NCBI GenBank assembly: GCA_022457065.1
Contig: JAJGBQ010000002.1
Span: 558,001 to 622,000 of the forward strand
DNA: 64,000 nt
Direction of reading: 5' to 3'
From: Curvularia sp. ZM96
Lineage: Eukaryota > Ascomycota > Dothideomycetes > Pleosporales > Pleosporaceae
Shown one piece after another: positions 47,327 to 60,693 of this stretch (its first letter is position 1; every line of letters begins with the position of its first letter). The notes below the pieces were generated by a model. The model was not told where the DNA came from. It saw only the letters and a program-made list of their open reading frames with translations, and did not search any database. Position numbers and translations under genes: made by a program.

Positions 47327-49034
47327 TCATAGCATGGGCTTGATATCCGCTGCTTCCTTGAAGTCGGCGCCTGTCTTGGCTCGGATCTCATCGACGGTAA
47401 CGCCGTCGGCGAGTTCAACAAGTGTCAGACCCTCTGTGAAATCGACGTCAAAGACACACTAGTAGACAGATAGTTAGCAGGGTTCTAATTTGGCTTCCTT
47501 TACCAGCAGACCGAAAAGTGATGGAGGAAGGGAAATGAATGCAAAAAGAGAAACTTACCAGATCGGTGATAATTCTGCTTACACACGCCTTACCCGTAAG
47601 CGGGAACTCGCACTGCTTGAGAATCTTGGGTCTGCCCTTCTTATCCGTGTGCTCCATGGTCACCACGACCTTGGTCTTTTCGGGATTCGACACGAGATCC
47701 ATGGCGCCGCCGAAGCCCTTGACCTTACCTGGCAACATCCAGTTGGCCAAGTCGCCGCGGGCAGAAACTTGCATGGCGCCGAGGATTGTCAGGTCGATTT
47801 TGCCGGCGCGGATCATACCAAAGGATTCTTCGGAGCCGAAGCACGAGGCGCCAGGTAGGAGGGTGACTGTTTCTTTGCCGGCGTTGATGAGGTCTGGGTC
47901 TTCGAGGCCCTTTTGTGGGTAAGGACCGAGTCCTAGGATGCCGTTTTCGGACTGGAGTTGGACTTCGACGGAGGGGTCAACGAAGGATGGCGCGAGCATA
48001 GGCATGCCGATACCTAGGTTGGCGTACATGCCGTTCTTGAATTCTTTGGCAGCGCGGCGTACAATGCGTTCGCGCTTGCTGGCCTGGTCTCCCTTGCCGA
48101 GATCACTGACGGCTTCGGCGGGGTCTTTGGCGTTGACGACCTTCTCAATCTTCTTCTCGGCGGTGGATTGGATCACGCGGTCGACGTAGATGCCGGGGAC
48201 GTGGACGGCGTTGGGAGGAATGTCTCCAACCTCGACGATATGCTCGGCTTCGACGATTGTGGTCGTGGCATTGCGCGCCATGGCGCCGTTGAAGTTTTGA
48301 GCCGAAAAGCGAAACTGCACGTTGCCCAAGCGATCGGCCTTGTAGGCTTTAATGAAGGCGTAGTCGCCTTTGATGCTTTCTTCCATGACGTAGCTCTTAC
48401 CCGAGAAGACCTTGACATCGCGAGGTGTTGAGTACTGGGCTACACTGCCGTCGCTGTTATGCCTAAGTGCCAGTTCACCTGTTTGTACGACGGTGCCGAA
48501 TGCGGCGGGTGTGTAGAAGGCTGGAATACCAGCGCCGCCTGCTCGACATCTCTCAGCGAGAGTACCTTGAGGCGTAAGTTCGAGTTCGAGCTCTCCGGTA
48601 AGGTACATTTGCTCGAGGACCTTGTTCTCGCCGACGTAGCTAGCGATCATCTTTTTGACTTGCTTGCTTTCCAGAAGCAGGCCGAGACCGCCTCCGACGA
48701 TACCGGCATTGTTAGATACGGCGGTTAAGCCAGTGATCTTGGGCGTGTTCTTGACTTGTTCAATCAGTGTGTCGGGTACACCGGAAAGACCAAAACCACC
48801 ACAGAGCAATGTGCTGTTGGGCTTCATGTCTTCGATGGCAGCAGCAGCGCTGGGATAGACTTTGTTAATCTCATTGCGGCGGAGAGACGATGAAAAGGAT
48901 CGCGAAAGATTCAGATATGTCTATTCAAGTCAGTTGTTGTCCTGGACGTGTGCGATCAATTGGTAGGCCAAGACCTTTGTTGTGTTTCGCGAAAAGGTGC
49001 GCGCAGTGCGGAGAGTGATGGATATCGAAGGCAT
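47327..49034 (-). CDS. Succinyl-CoA:3-ketoacid CoA-transferase, mitochondrial
   Basis: The enzyme (SCOT type) moves CoA from succinyl-CoA to a 3-keto acid such as acetoacetate in the mitochondrial matrix. Exons on the minus strand are 49034-48975, 48920-47559 and 47458-47327 (517 aa). The first exon gives MPSISITLRTARTFSRNTTK, an Arg-rich amphipathic presequence, and continues YLNLSRSFSSSLRR. The alpha part has LLCGGFGLSGVPDTLI and VSNNAGIVGGGLGLLL. The beta part has MYANLGIGMPMLAPSF, the catalytic Glu in QSENGILGLGP, and TILGAMQVSARGDLANW. It ends CVFDVDFTEGLTLVELADGV. Alpha and beta halves are fused, as in eukaryotic SCOT. The first intron donor (GTCTTG) is weak, so the extreme N-terminus is less certain. 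Confidence 0.93.
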
Positions 49035-51793
49035 TATTCCGAGATGAGTATGCTAACGCCAAAGAAAGAGGAGCTATCTACACAATGTCCTGTCAAAGGC
49101 ACTGGCTGGAGAGACTATGAGAGAAAAGGGCAGCGTTGCTGCAAGTGTATAGATACAGACATGGCAGCAACCTCGGGCATTGCTTTTTGTATGGGTTCCG
49201 TCGGCATGAACAGGACGGAACTGGGCGCGGCGCGGAATGTGGAGGAAAACGGAGGGGTCTGGATTGCGGAGAAGCTGGCTCGCGTGCTGGGCGTTAGGCC
49301 GGGCGTCGAGGATGCTGATTGGACGGCGGGGGCTTACTCTGGAAACTCTCGGAGATGTTTTCCTGCAGCGCGGAAGATCAATGGGCAGACACGTCTATAT
49401 CACGTGAGAAAGACACTCGTCCCCGTGATGGCAGCATTTAATGAGTAACATACTCATACGAAGTACTACGCAGTCAGGTTAAGCTAGCTATATTTAGTAT
49501 TTTTCTGGAATGTGGAAGGATCCACAGAATATGCGGCTCTGATCACGTGTGCATTCTGGGCCGACCACTAGAGAGAACTATAAAAAAGAAAACGGAACAG
49601 TAAATTACTTAAACGTCGAAGTGTGTCGTCTTTGGAAAATTGAAATACTTATGCAATGTATGCGATCTACTATTTCGAAGAGTGCAAGGTGGAAAGAATC
49701 GAGGAGGCTGCGTTTGAGATTTGAAAGACATCTAAGAAGCATCGGTGAGTTTTACGGGCTTCGCGAATAACCTACTCGGAGAATTCATGCATACAACTGT
49801 CATTGTGCATACGATAGAACGGGGCATATCGTCATAGGAAACTGTTGACTTTCCCCCGCAAGTCAACACGGAGATTCAGACTAGTAGCAAGAGTGATGCT
49901 GTATGGACCAAGCGTTTTCCTAGACAGGGCTTTGGGTCCCGTACGGGCAAGTCTGAAGGCCATGGCTAGGGTCAAGAGCAAGAGCGGGGCGGCCTTGGAC
50001 GACGGCTAGGGTGGATCTTGAAGCTGTCAGTGAATAGCGTCTGTGCGGCGATGACATAGTGTGATTGGTTAATAGGTTTCTACAATTTGCCCAAGTAGTC
50101 TTTTCTCGAGTTAAGGCTGCATTGGGCCGCTGTGCTCCCAGTGCTTTGGTAGTGAACAGAGCTAGCATGGCGAGATATCCTGTGGACGGATGACAACGCC
50201 GTCACGTCGGCAATGGGCGCAACAATACCAAAAGACGATAGGAGCACTCGACATCGGCTTGAGGCGTATGAATTGACGGCGCAGGTATTGTTGGTAAGCA
50301 ATTGTGAGTGATTGAGTTTCGGGTGTGGCGCGAAGACAAGGCGGTTGTGTGTAGATCCCGTGCATATGGTGGGCGATGCAAGGTACCCGCCATTGAATTG
50401 GCTCGGTCCACGTTTCCGGAATCTTGGACTAAAACACGGTGACTCGTAATAGTCGTATGATATGTAAAACATAGCAGTGTTGCGCATGTGAGGTAGCTGG
50501 TAGCAGGCAAACTGCATGTATCGAAACTTTGTCGGGTGGGGTGCGTGCGGATGTAGAGCAAGCGCACGAGTGAAGTATCCACTCTACAGCTGACAATTAG
50601 AGGGCGCAAAGGATCGAGAGCATTTGTCTCCGGCAGATGCACTAGGGGCGCTGTGAGGCGTTGCTATCACGCATGCTTGACACGGGCGCATTCGTGGGAA
50701 TCAGGAGTCCAAGCGCGCAAGCCGCTGCGGGTGCTTGAGCAATGCTTGAGGCCATGCTTGCTGGAGGCGAGGCGAGGCGAGGCGATGGCAGGGGGTGGAC
50801 GTTGCCATCGAGATGGGATGATTAGTGGTGCCATATGTGCTCTAGTCGTGCAATAGGCGCGAGGCCGGCGGCGTCCAGAAGGGCGAAATTTGCGGCGTAG
50901 CGCAGTCGACACGTCAATCGTGGCCGGGCGGAGGGGTGAGGCTCTTGGTGGTAGACTGGAAGAGAGACGACCATATTCGGCGCTAGCCGCATCGGGAGGG
51001 TATGGCAAAGACGGCGGGCCAATGGGAGCGCCGGGCCATACCGCTCTCCGGCCTGGAGCCACCGCAGCGACAGCCGTTGTGGGCAGGAGCAAAATGCAAC
51101 TGCGAGAGCTGCGAACGCGAGCGGGAGTATGTTGTACATGTACAAGGCGATGGTGGCGCTGGGCGGGCGCCGCGGAGCGGCAGTGTGTGCTGGCTGGACC
51201 GCCAGAGACTCAGCTGCGCAGGCTACGCATGTCCCTGAGAAATGACGTCGCGCCAAGGCCAATGGCAGAGCAAAGCCGCCCGTCCGCCAACACTCAATTT
51301 CGCTGCTGCTACTGCTGCCGCTACCATGAGCCAGGAGCACGCCCCTCTGCTCCCGATCTGCGATCTGTCCCAGCCTATTTGCGCCCTGCTCGCACCCGCC
51401 CGGACGCCTGCTGCCCTGTCTTGCCCGCCCTAGGCCGATGCACGCCTGGTCTCGCCCCAGAAGCCGTTTGGAACTGCCCGTGAGCAAGGCCTGTCCTGCT
51501 CCTGATCCTGCCAGCCAGCCCACGACCCAATTTCTTACTGCCAACTACTCCCCTCTACTCCACGCTTACCACTCACTCCGCAGGCATTCGGCCTGCGCTC
51601 GCTGCACCAGCCTCAGCTGATCCGCTTCGTCGCCTTGTCCATGCCGCCGCCTTTTCGCCGTCCCGTGCTGCTGCTGCCAGGAACGCCATTTGCGACGTCA
51701 TAGCCATCCCAACCCTATGCACCATATTATCCCGACCCCGACCTCCATCACCACACCACTTGCGCTGCACGCAGGAGACCGGGGGATGCCATA
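49035..51793. other. 2.8-kb spacer between SCOT and the histidine kinase
   Basis: These are divergent promoters. No frame with a recognised domain was found. A GGCGA repeat (four units) lies at about 50765-50785. The right half is GC-rich and gives overlapping chance frames on both strands. Confidence 0.4.
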
Positions 51794-54700
51794 ATGACAA
51801 AGGCCCCGACTTCCTCTCCTGATTCCAAGAGAGACTCCACCACCGCTTCTGCCACGCCACCCACTCCACGCCCGCCACTGCAGAGATTGGCAGCCAGCGA
51901 CGCGAAGCCCTACCCGTCCCAACCCTCGCCACACTCGCCCCGCGCCCACCTAGCCTCCGAATCCCGCGACGATGAAGCTGCCGGTACCGAAATGAGCAAT
52001 AGAGAGAGCCACCATGGCGGAAAGGAAGAGGTGGATCATGGCCACAGAGACAGTGGGACCCAGTCGCCTCACAGCAACGCCTCTCCAGACGAACTCGAGG
52101 TTGAGAGACTGCGCCGTCTCCAGCTAAAAGTGTTGCAGCAGCAGCAACTGCAACAGCGCGCACGAATTCGGGCCTCGGCGAGCATTCCCAATGCCCCCTC
52201 GCCCCAGCCTCGTCGCATATCTCCCATCAAGGAAGAGCCTATGCCGGGCATTTCGCCCACGCTCGAGGGTGCCTTTAGCAGCCCTACTCCCAGCCCGAAC
52301 CCGCTGCCTACCGCCGTAACAGCCTCGACCGAATCGACCGAATCCGCAAAGACGATCCGTGGAAGCATGCCACCCACGCCCGCCGCCCATCCACTCCGGA
52401 CCCCCTCGTATCCGTTCCCTACCGTCCCAAACACGCCAAGATGGGCCTCAGCTTTCCACATGCCTTTTACAAATCTCTCGCCTACGGTTTCTGCTGGACA
52501 ATCGCGAGAGTATACGGTAGCCAGAGAGCGCATTGCCTCGGAGAGCAGCACCCCTGCTGCGTCAAACACGCCTTTTGCACCAGGAGGTCGACAACATTCC
52601 AGCCCAGAGGTCGAGGATCCACGATTTCCTAGTCCCAATCTTTACGATGTTGTACTTCGGTTGGGTGCTGAGCCTGGCTTGGCTGCGTGGTGGACGACAG
52701 TGACTTCGATAATGCGCGACCACTATGGGGCGGAACGAGTGACTCTCGCCGTACCAGCCGACGCCTCAGACATTGAAAACGTACCATGGGGTCAGAAAGC
52801 CACTTTTACAGCGTCGGCCAACGATGCTAGCGCATATGCTGCGACATACCAGGAATCTGCGGGCTACCATAGCCACCGTCCATCAGAAGACATATCTCAT
52901 TTCCATGAGGGCGAATCTGTCGACATGCCGCATACTACCGTCATTCCAGAAAGGAGACCTAAGTTGTTTTCACATCACTCTTTTGCTGGCCATGAACGGC
53001 AAAAGTCGACCATGTCATCAGACACTTCGATGCCCACACAGCCGGTTCGCCCAAGAGGCCCACCCCGGTCAGTGAGCCATGCCCCTCACATGGGTTCGCG
53101 GCCAGAGCACCCATTGAGACAGGTCTCTCAAGCCTCTTTCGATGGCATGTCCGCTGCCTTTGCTGACTCAACACCAACTGGAGGGCCGTCCTTTAGTGAT
53201 CCAGAATTCTCCAGCGTTGGAGAACCTTCCCTACCTAGTGCTGTGTATCACGTACTGCGCGCTCTCGATCATGAGCCGGACGCATTGATAGACAATACAG
53301 GTGTCAACCGTGTGTTGGAGAGAGGTCGTTTGGTGACCTTAACTAGGGACTATTCGACATCCTTCTCTACTTCGAAGGAAAGCTTAGAAAAAGACAGGCT
53401 AGAGCAGGCTAAACCGTCTGCAGTCCAGGGCAGTGCTGCCGCACAGGAAGCTCAGAAGACAGCTGCTGCCCGTGGGCGGGTCGGTTTTGGATCTAGTGAC
53501 CCCAGGTTACCCCAACGTTACGAAGAGTACGAACAATACCCAGCTTCGCCATGGGCACAGTCACCTGCTCCTTCTCCAGCCATACAGAATGATGCTGATG
53601 CCAATCCTTTCTTTGCTACCGGTAATGTTGATGAGGAGACATTCAATCCATCTCGCTCTCCGCAAGACTACGCACAGTATGGCATGGTTGAAGCCATTGG
53701 TGTTGACAAAGCTAGCACTGTTACGCACATACCATTAATACACCCAACGCTGTCCCAGGTAATGGCCTCGACAGACACCTCCACGCCAGCTCAGACCCCA
53801 GCAGCATCACGGAGACAGTCTGAACAATCCGTGGGGGCTCAGTTGAACCAACGCGATTTCGTCCGGAAAGCACCTATTGCTATTCTTTCAATACTCTCAC
53901 CCATCGTGCCATATCCACGAAACTTGACAAACTCGCTCAAGCACCTTGGCCCCCACCTAGCTACCTCGTTCTCGAATGCTTGGCACTTCACAAACGCTCA
54001 GACCCAGGTTGCCTCCATTCGACAACGGCGTGTCGTTACTGGCGGTGCAGGAGGGATAAGCATGCCTTCGGATTCTGATAGTCTCGAAGACTTGCTTCAT
54101 CTTGATCTTGGAGACATCTCCAATTCTGCGGCAGGTAGCGTCACCAGCCCATCTGACTACTCGAGTCGTTCTCGACATAGCCCGGGAGGTTCGATCGCCG
54201 GAACGCCTGGCTGGGACACCTCACTCGGATTCTCCAGCAGACATTCACATAGTAGCACGCCGGGTCATCTTGCTGGCAGTGAGGCTGTGGAAAGCTATTT
54301 TGACGCTAGGAAACAGGCTAACAAGACCGCCAACAATCCAGCTTCAAGCTCACAAGAGCAGGGTTTAAGAAAACCAGACAAGCGATCGGGGAAACGGGTA
54401 ACTGTGAATCCTCTCGCTGAAAAGGTCAAGGAAGACCCCGTCAAGCCACGCGATGACAGGAAGGATGATACATCGACTGCGCGCCGCGTCCAGATGCAAG
54501 ATACGCCTACACGTGCTCACTCATTCCTGCACTCATATGGGGCAGACTTTAGCTCATCATTCCAATCGCTGCCGGCCGCAACTACACCGGGTGGGCGACC
54601 ACAACTGCCTCAAGGAGCTGCAAGGACAATGTCTGCCACTGAACCGTCTGAGATGCCACCCCCTTCTGAGAGCTTACTGCGGACTATCATCGATTCCCTG

Positions 54701-57700
54701 CCAGTTCAGATATTCACTGCCGCACCAAATACTGGAGCCATCAGCTGGGTCAATTCTAAATTTCTGATTTATCGCGGCCAAACTTCACGTCAGGTGTTGC
54801 AAAATCCATGGGACTCAATTCATCCCGAAGATCGCGACTCGTACTTGGAGGAGTGGAGTAGGTCCCTGCGAACTGGACAGCAGTTGCAGATGAAAGTCAG
54901 GCTCCAGCGCTTCGATGAGTGCTATCGATGGTTCTATGTTCGGGTGGCACCACTAAGGAACAAGCGCCAGCAGATTGTGCATTGGATTGGCACAAATATG
55001 GATTTCCATGAACAGCACATTGCCGAACAGAACTCAGCTCGCCAACAGGAGACGGCTGCTTCAGAGGCCAAGTATCGTGCGCTGGCCAATTCGAGCCCTC
55101 AGATCGTATTCGTTGTGTCAGATCGGAGGGGCTTGACCTTTTGCAACTCACAATGGATTTCCTTTTCTGGCCAGAGTGAAGACCAGGCACTTGGCAATGG
55201 CTTCTTGGAACATGTCCATCCCGAGGATGTTATCAAGTGCAAGCTTCCGGAGCTAGATGAACATGGTGTTGCTAATGTGCCTACGTCTATGCCAGCTGAA
55301 CATGGACAGCAAGATTCGAATGCTTCTGACGCCTCATCAGAAACCGAGAGAACAATCACTAGCCCCAGCAGCTCAACACCAGACAGGATGGATTTGCCGC
55401 AAGCCAAGCTATCAAAGCTGGCAAGTACTGGCATATTGAGAGTTGTCAAGGACGCACACGGGCGGGCGTCATACTCGACCGAAGTCAGACTCCGCAACAA
55501 GGATGGTGACTACAGGTGGCATCTTGTGCGAATCCTTCTGGAGAAGTCACTTGCGGAAACCAGCGACGAGGAGACTTGGTATGGGACAGCTACAGATATT
55601 AATGATCACAAGCTGCTTGAGCAAACATTAAAAGAGACTATGGATGCAAAATCCAAGTTCTTGAGCAACATGTCTCATGAGATCCGAACGCCGCTCAACG
55701 GCATCTCTGGCATGGTCAATTTCCTTCTCGATAGCACCCTCAATACCGAGCAACTGGAGCACGTCAATATTATCAAAGCCAGTACCGACAGTCTCCTCAA
55801 TCTCATCAACGACATTCTGGATCTGTCCAAGGTCGAAGCGGGAATGATTAAGCTCAGCATGGAGTGGCTCCATCTGCCGTCGCTCCTCGAAGAAGTCAAC
55901 GACCTCAACATGGGTCTGGCTATCCAAAAAGGCCTGGAGCTCAACTACCTGGTAGAAGAAGGTGTCCCAGCGGAGGTTAAGGGCGACAAATTCCGCATCA
56001 GACAGGTGCTGCTTAATGTGGTCGGCAATGCAATCAAGTTTACCGAGCACGGAGAGATCTTCATACGATGCAAACTGCAGCCATCTGACCGATCCCGACC
56101 GCTGAAAGAAAATGAGACGATGATTCGATTTGAAGTAGTGGATACTGGGCAAGGCTTCACAGATGCCGAGGCCAAGTACCTGTTCAAGCGCTTTAGTCAG
56201 ATCGATGCCAGCAGCACAAGACAGCATGGCGGTACCGGGCTTGGATTGGCCATTTCCATGCAGTTTGTCGAACTTCATGGCGGCAGAATGGATGCTCGAA
56301 GCGCACCAGGCAAGGGCTCAACCTTCTTCTTCACAATCAAGTTTGGCCTTCCTACTGCAGATGATTTTCCCAAACCACTAGTGTCAACTCCAGGAACGCC
56401 TGCCTTCGATCCACCTATCGCGCCCCCACCGGCTTCTCTGCAGCAACTCCAGCCATCGGCTCTTCAGAAGTTTGTACAATCACAGAATCCTGGTTATGCA
56501 CCTCTGAAGCGCGTGTCAAGTGTGTCATCGGAGAAGAGCGAGTCAGTCAAATCTCCTGCACCTAGCCTGACGACGTCTGAACGCTCGCGAGACTCGCCTG
56601 CACTCTCCTCTGGAAGCTCGGAACAGTCATTGACAAGTGCTACACTTACCGGGCAGTCGAGCTTGCGATCAGAAAGGTCCTCTGCGTCATCTTACATGCG
56701 CGAAGCCAGTCCAGCCCAGAACCAGAACATCAACCTAGCTTTGCCCCCAAAGCGAGAAAGTAGCGAACGTGAAACCCCGCCAGGTGAATCGAGCACTTCT
56801 GTCGACTCCGATAAGACTGTTCGTTCAGGTTCGCCAAACCGCAGTCTTTCTCCCTTAGGCAGTGCCCTGCAGCCTCCCATGTATTCCATCTTGGTGGTCT
56901 GCCCTCTTGAACACAGCAGAGAAGCTACCATCAGGCATATAAAGAACACATTGCCTCAGGGGATACCTCATCAGGTCACTGGTCAGTCGAGTATTATCGA
57001 TGCTCAGAAGATGATGGGCGGTGACAACCCCGTCTTGTTTACTCACGTTGTGCTTGTGCTGCACGACACTGCTGAAGTGCATGCCATTGTAGACCAGATC
57101 TTTAGCTCTACTTCTTACGGCAACACGTCGGTCGTCATTGTTTCAGATCCTTCTCAAAAGAAGGAGTTGATGAAGGAGGCGCCCGTGTACGATTATGAAC
57201 AGCTTCACAACGACCGTCGCCTGGAATTTGTTTACCGGCCACTGAAGCCTTCAAAATTTGCAATCATATTCGATCCACAGAAGCAGCGCGAGTCAAGTAC
57301 AGATCGAAACCAGGACAGCGCGCAGCAGGTTGTCGTCAGCCAGAAGCTCGTATTTGAGGAGCTAAAACGACGAGTTGGCGGCAAGAACCACAAAGTGTTG
57401 CTAGTGGAAGACAACAAAATCAACCAAACTGTAAGATACATAGACCAAGCTGCGGGCCTGCTTATACTAACTTGATTCAGGTCATCCTGAAATTTCTTGC
57501 CAGAATTGACATTGAAACTGAAACAGTACTGGATGGCGTTCAGGCGACAGAAATCGTCTTTTCCAAGCCGCCGGGTTATTACTCCATCGTTCTTGTAAGT
57601 ACAGACACATTGCCACATCTGGATGACGCTAACATGCTTCAGTGCGATCTACACATGCCTAACAAGGACGGATACCAGGCTTGCAAAGAGATCCGGCGAT

Positions 57701-57906
57701 GGGAGAAGAAGCACGGATATCGCCGTCACCCTATTATTGCACTTTCGGCAAACGTTCTGGGAGACGTTTATGCAAAGTGCGCGGAAGCGGGGTTCAACTC
57801 GTACGTCACAAAGCCGGTAGAGTTCAAAGAGCTCTCTATCGTTATGACCAAGTTCCTGGATCCGGCCGATCCTTCGAAACCACCTCCTCTCATGGCGAAA
57901 AAGTGA
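51794..57906 (+). CDS. Hybrid histidine kinase with two PAS domains and a C-terminal receiver
   Basis: A two-component sensor that feeds a phosphorelay. Exons are 51794-57430, 57481-57594 and 57643-57906, all phase 0 (2004 aa). The first 900 residues are mostly Ser/Pro-rich. They are broken by conserved blocks resembling a split GAF domain: NLYDVVLRLGAEPGLAAWW plus DHYGAERVTLAVPADAS, a block near 475, and IAILSILSPIVPYPRNL near 700. PAS1 is about 956-1070 and PAS2 about 1093-1270. The HisKA motif KFLSNMSHEIRTPLNG gives phospho-acceptor His1295. The HATPase has NAIKFTEHG and GGTGLGLAIS. A degenerate receiver-like segment (about 1696-1830) precedes the canonical receiver (KVLLVEDNKINQT; phospho-Asp1919 in CDLHMP; ALSANV; TKPVEF). 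It is soluble, with no membrane segments. I do not assign a fungal HHK group. Confidence 0.94.
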
Positions 57907-58831
57907 GGGGAGTTGATTTTTTTCACGTTTTATCACGACACATATACACACATGCATCATCGTTGCATGAACCTCACTATTACCGCTCCTAACAGCATCA
58001 GCGAACGGCGCAATCGGGGGCAGTACATGCTTCTGGCCGGACTGGACAGAGCCATTGTTGGATTTTTATCATGGATGCATTAGACGTATATTGCCTTTTA
58101 TATCCCCCGCGTCTATCATGCATTATGTTAGGTTTTGATTGGGTTTTCGACATGGATATAATTTTTTTTGGAGAAATGAATGCAATGGGCATTGGATGGC
58201 GTATGGATGTCCGTGAAGGAGATTGATGGTTGAGAGCATTATCTTTTTTTTTGCTGTTGGTATGATGGGTATCTGCTCACAACGGGTGCATCACACGCAT
58301 TGAGATGTGGGTGAAAAGGTTATGATGCAAATGCTGCGCTACACAGGGCGCGAACTTGTACAATATAGGTGCATGGAGGGAAAAAGATATACCTAGGGAC
58401 CGGAAATACCAACTTGATACTTTTCAGCATGCTTGACTTTCGGGTGCTTTGTGGTTCCGGTTCATATGCCGAGAGCCCTAGGGATTGCTTCACGCGACTG
58501 ATGTTGGACAGGCATCTGGTGCTGAAGTGTGACCTTATCCTCACCCAAATCCACAAATGCAAACATCACGACTCTGGATTGCGGGGTGTCATCGTTGCTC
58601 TATTGGCTGCGACCGCCATCCGTCTTACAACCACATTGCGCTCATTGGCGGACAGGCGCAGGGATCCTGATGTCGTCATGGTTCGGCCTGAGCTTCCACA
58701 GTGCTCTAAAGTCCGGCACTCCTCTCTGACACCTGCCGTGCCGACCTTGTCCTTCTTCTTCTTTGTTTTGGTTTGTTTCGCCCTACAGTTAGTCTCCTAT
58801 ACCTTTGCGCTCCATTCCGTGCGCTTCAAGA
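57907..58831. other. Spacer between the histidine kinase and cytochrome b561 genes
   Basis: 925 bp between two plus-strand genes. T-rich 3' UTR material on the left, promoter on the right. No gene is seen. Confidence 0.5.
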
Positions 58832-59777
58832 ATGGCTTCTGCGACTGGAATCCCGTCTACTTCTGCTGCAGCGCGCGGCCAGAGCGAAGAAGAGCCGCTC
58901 CTCGGTCGAAGAGGTGATGCCAGTCAGCCGCAAGGCCAGCCGCTCTACCATAATCTATGGATCGGTGCGTACAGTTACGGAAGAAAAGGTGTTAAAGTGC
59001 GACAAGTAGTTGACCAAAAGTACAGGGACTGCTCCCATCGCGCAAGCCGGCATCTGGATTCTCGCCGCCATAGTCTGGGGCGCGATCCTCTCCAACAAGC
59101 TCATCTTCTTCTCCGCGCATCCGGTAAGCAACCCTGTCTATGTATCTTCTCAACAAACTAACTAACCACTTCTCCAACCAACAGCTTCTCAACTCCGTAA
59201 GCTACCCCAACACCACCCTAGTAACCCCTTCGCGACAACCATATCATTGATACCCATTCGTTAGGCCGGGTTCCTCCTCGCCATCCAAGCAGCCCTGATC
59301 CTCCAACCGACCCACACGCCCGAACAAAAGCGCGCCGGCACAATCGCCCACTTCCTCTTCCACGTCTTCGGCGCGTCCGCCCTCACCGCCGGCCTCGTCA
59401 TTATCGAAATCAACAAGCGCGGCCCAGGCCACGAGCACTTTGCCTCTGCGCACGCACGCCTCGGCCTCCTCTTCTACATCCTCGTCTACATCCAGGCCCT
59501 CGTCGGCTTCACGCAGTACTATGTACCCCAGCTATATGGCAGTGTTGAGAATGCAAAGAGCGTGTACAAGTATCATCGAATGGGGGGTTATGTAATTGCG
59601 ACACTGGGTCTCGCAACGATTTGTGCGGCCACGTGGACCACGTACAATATTTATGTGGCGCATATGCAGCATTGGGCAGTGATTACAGCCAGTGTGCTTG
59701 TGTTGGTGGGCGTGGTGCCGAGGATTAGGTTGAGTAAGTTTGGGATCAAGAGGGAGGGGGGAGAGGTTAGATTGTAA
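58832..59777 (+). CDS. Cytochrome b561-domain membrane protein
   Basis: Exons are 58832-58964, 59026-59123, 59185-59196 (a 12-nt microexon, LLNS) and 59265-59777 (251 aa). After a soluble N-terminus containing a SEEEPLLG motif come six hydrophobic segments. Conserved His residues are placed as in b561 transmembrane electron carriers: FSAHP, HFLFHVFGAS, HEHFASAHARLGLL, YKYHRMGGY and HMQHW. These would ligate two haems and pass electrons (often from ascorbate) across vacuolar or plasma membranes; the fungal donor is unclear. The EEEPLL motif resembles a dileucine sorting signal, which would fit the vacuole. No DOMON domain is present. Confidence 0.88.
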
Positions 59778-60693
59778 GAGGTAGAGATGTGTTAGTGAGG
59801 GTTGGGGGATGGTATGATAGGACTACAGGCATGGATGGTTGGATGGAGGGAAGATGTTTATGGAAAATGGCATTAGGTAGCGCTTCTTCTGTGCATGATT
59901 GGATGATTCAATATACGCTTTTGTTTCCTCTTCTTCATTAACTTGCTACTTCTCTGTTTGAGTCTTTCAGTGGGAATATCGAGCACTTTGCCAAATCTCT
60001 CTCATTCTTTTTCTTCTTTGTCATCTAACACTCTTTTCCCCGTCATGTCGCCATTACAGAAGTTAATCGTTTCCAAGTTAGAAATCAAATGCGGACCTGA
60101 GAGACATGTTATTCAAGCTAGGTTAGCATGAGTAGTCGTGTGTGTCGTTCCGAGCGTCGTCATGAGGCCTCCCTCTTTTCTCTACTTCTTTTCTTTTTAG
60201 CGGGTTTGCCTAGGAGAAGATGGGCTAGATGGGGAGGAAGAGTGTGGGACTGGGAAAATACGTTGATGTTTAAAGGGGCCGTAGGGAGCGTCCAGGCGGT
60301 CGGGAGCGGAGTGCTGAGGGTGGGAGGCGCTGTGAGATTGTAGGATAGAGTGTTAAGGGTTTGTATTGGGTTTGTATTGGGGCCGAGAGTGGAGGATGGG
60401 AAGGGAGTGAGTAGTGGAAAGATGGGTGGTTAGATGGAAGTGGTAAGTCGTGAGGATGTTTTCAGGTTGTTCTTGTTAGTGAGGAAACTTCGTGAGTTTT
60501 GGTTGCGTGTTTGGAATTTAGAGTGCCGCTTAAGGATTTTAGAAAGAAAGAAGGTTTGTTGAGATTTTGTTGGAGTTGAGTGTTTTGTATTCTTATCACT
60601 CTACTAGATCGATGAATTTTGTAGATGTCATTACAGGCTTTCATCTTCTTCCGCCTAGATACCCTCTTCTTTACTGCAAGTCAGTTTTTTCTT
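59778..60693. other. Convergent 3' region of cytochrome b561 and BTB gene 1
   Basis: 916 bp. No supportable gene; short frames only. Confidence 0.45.
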
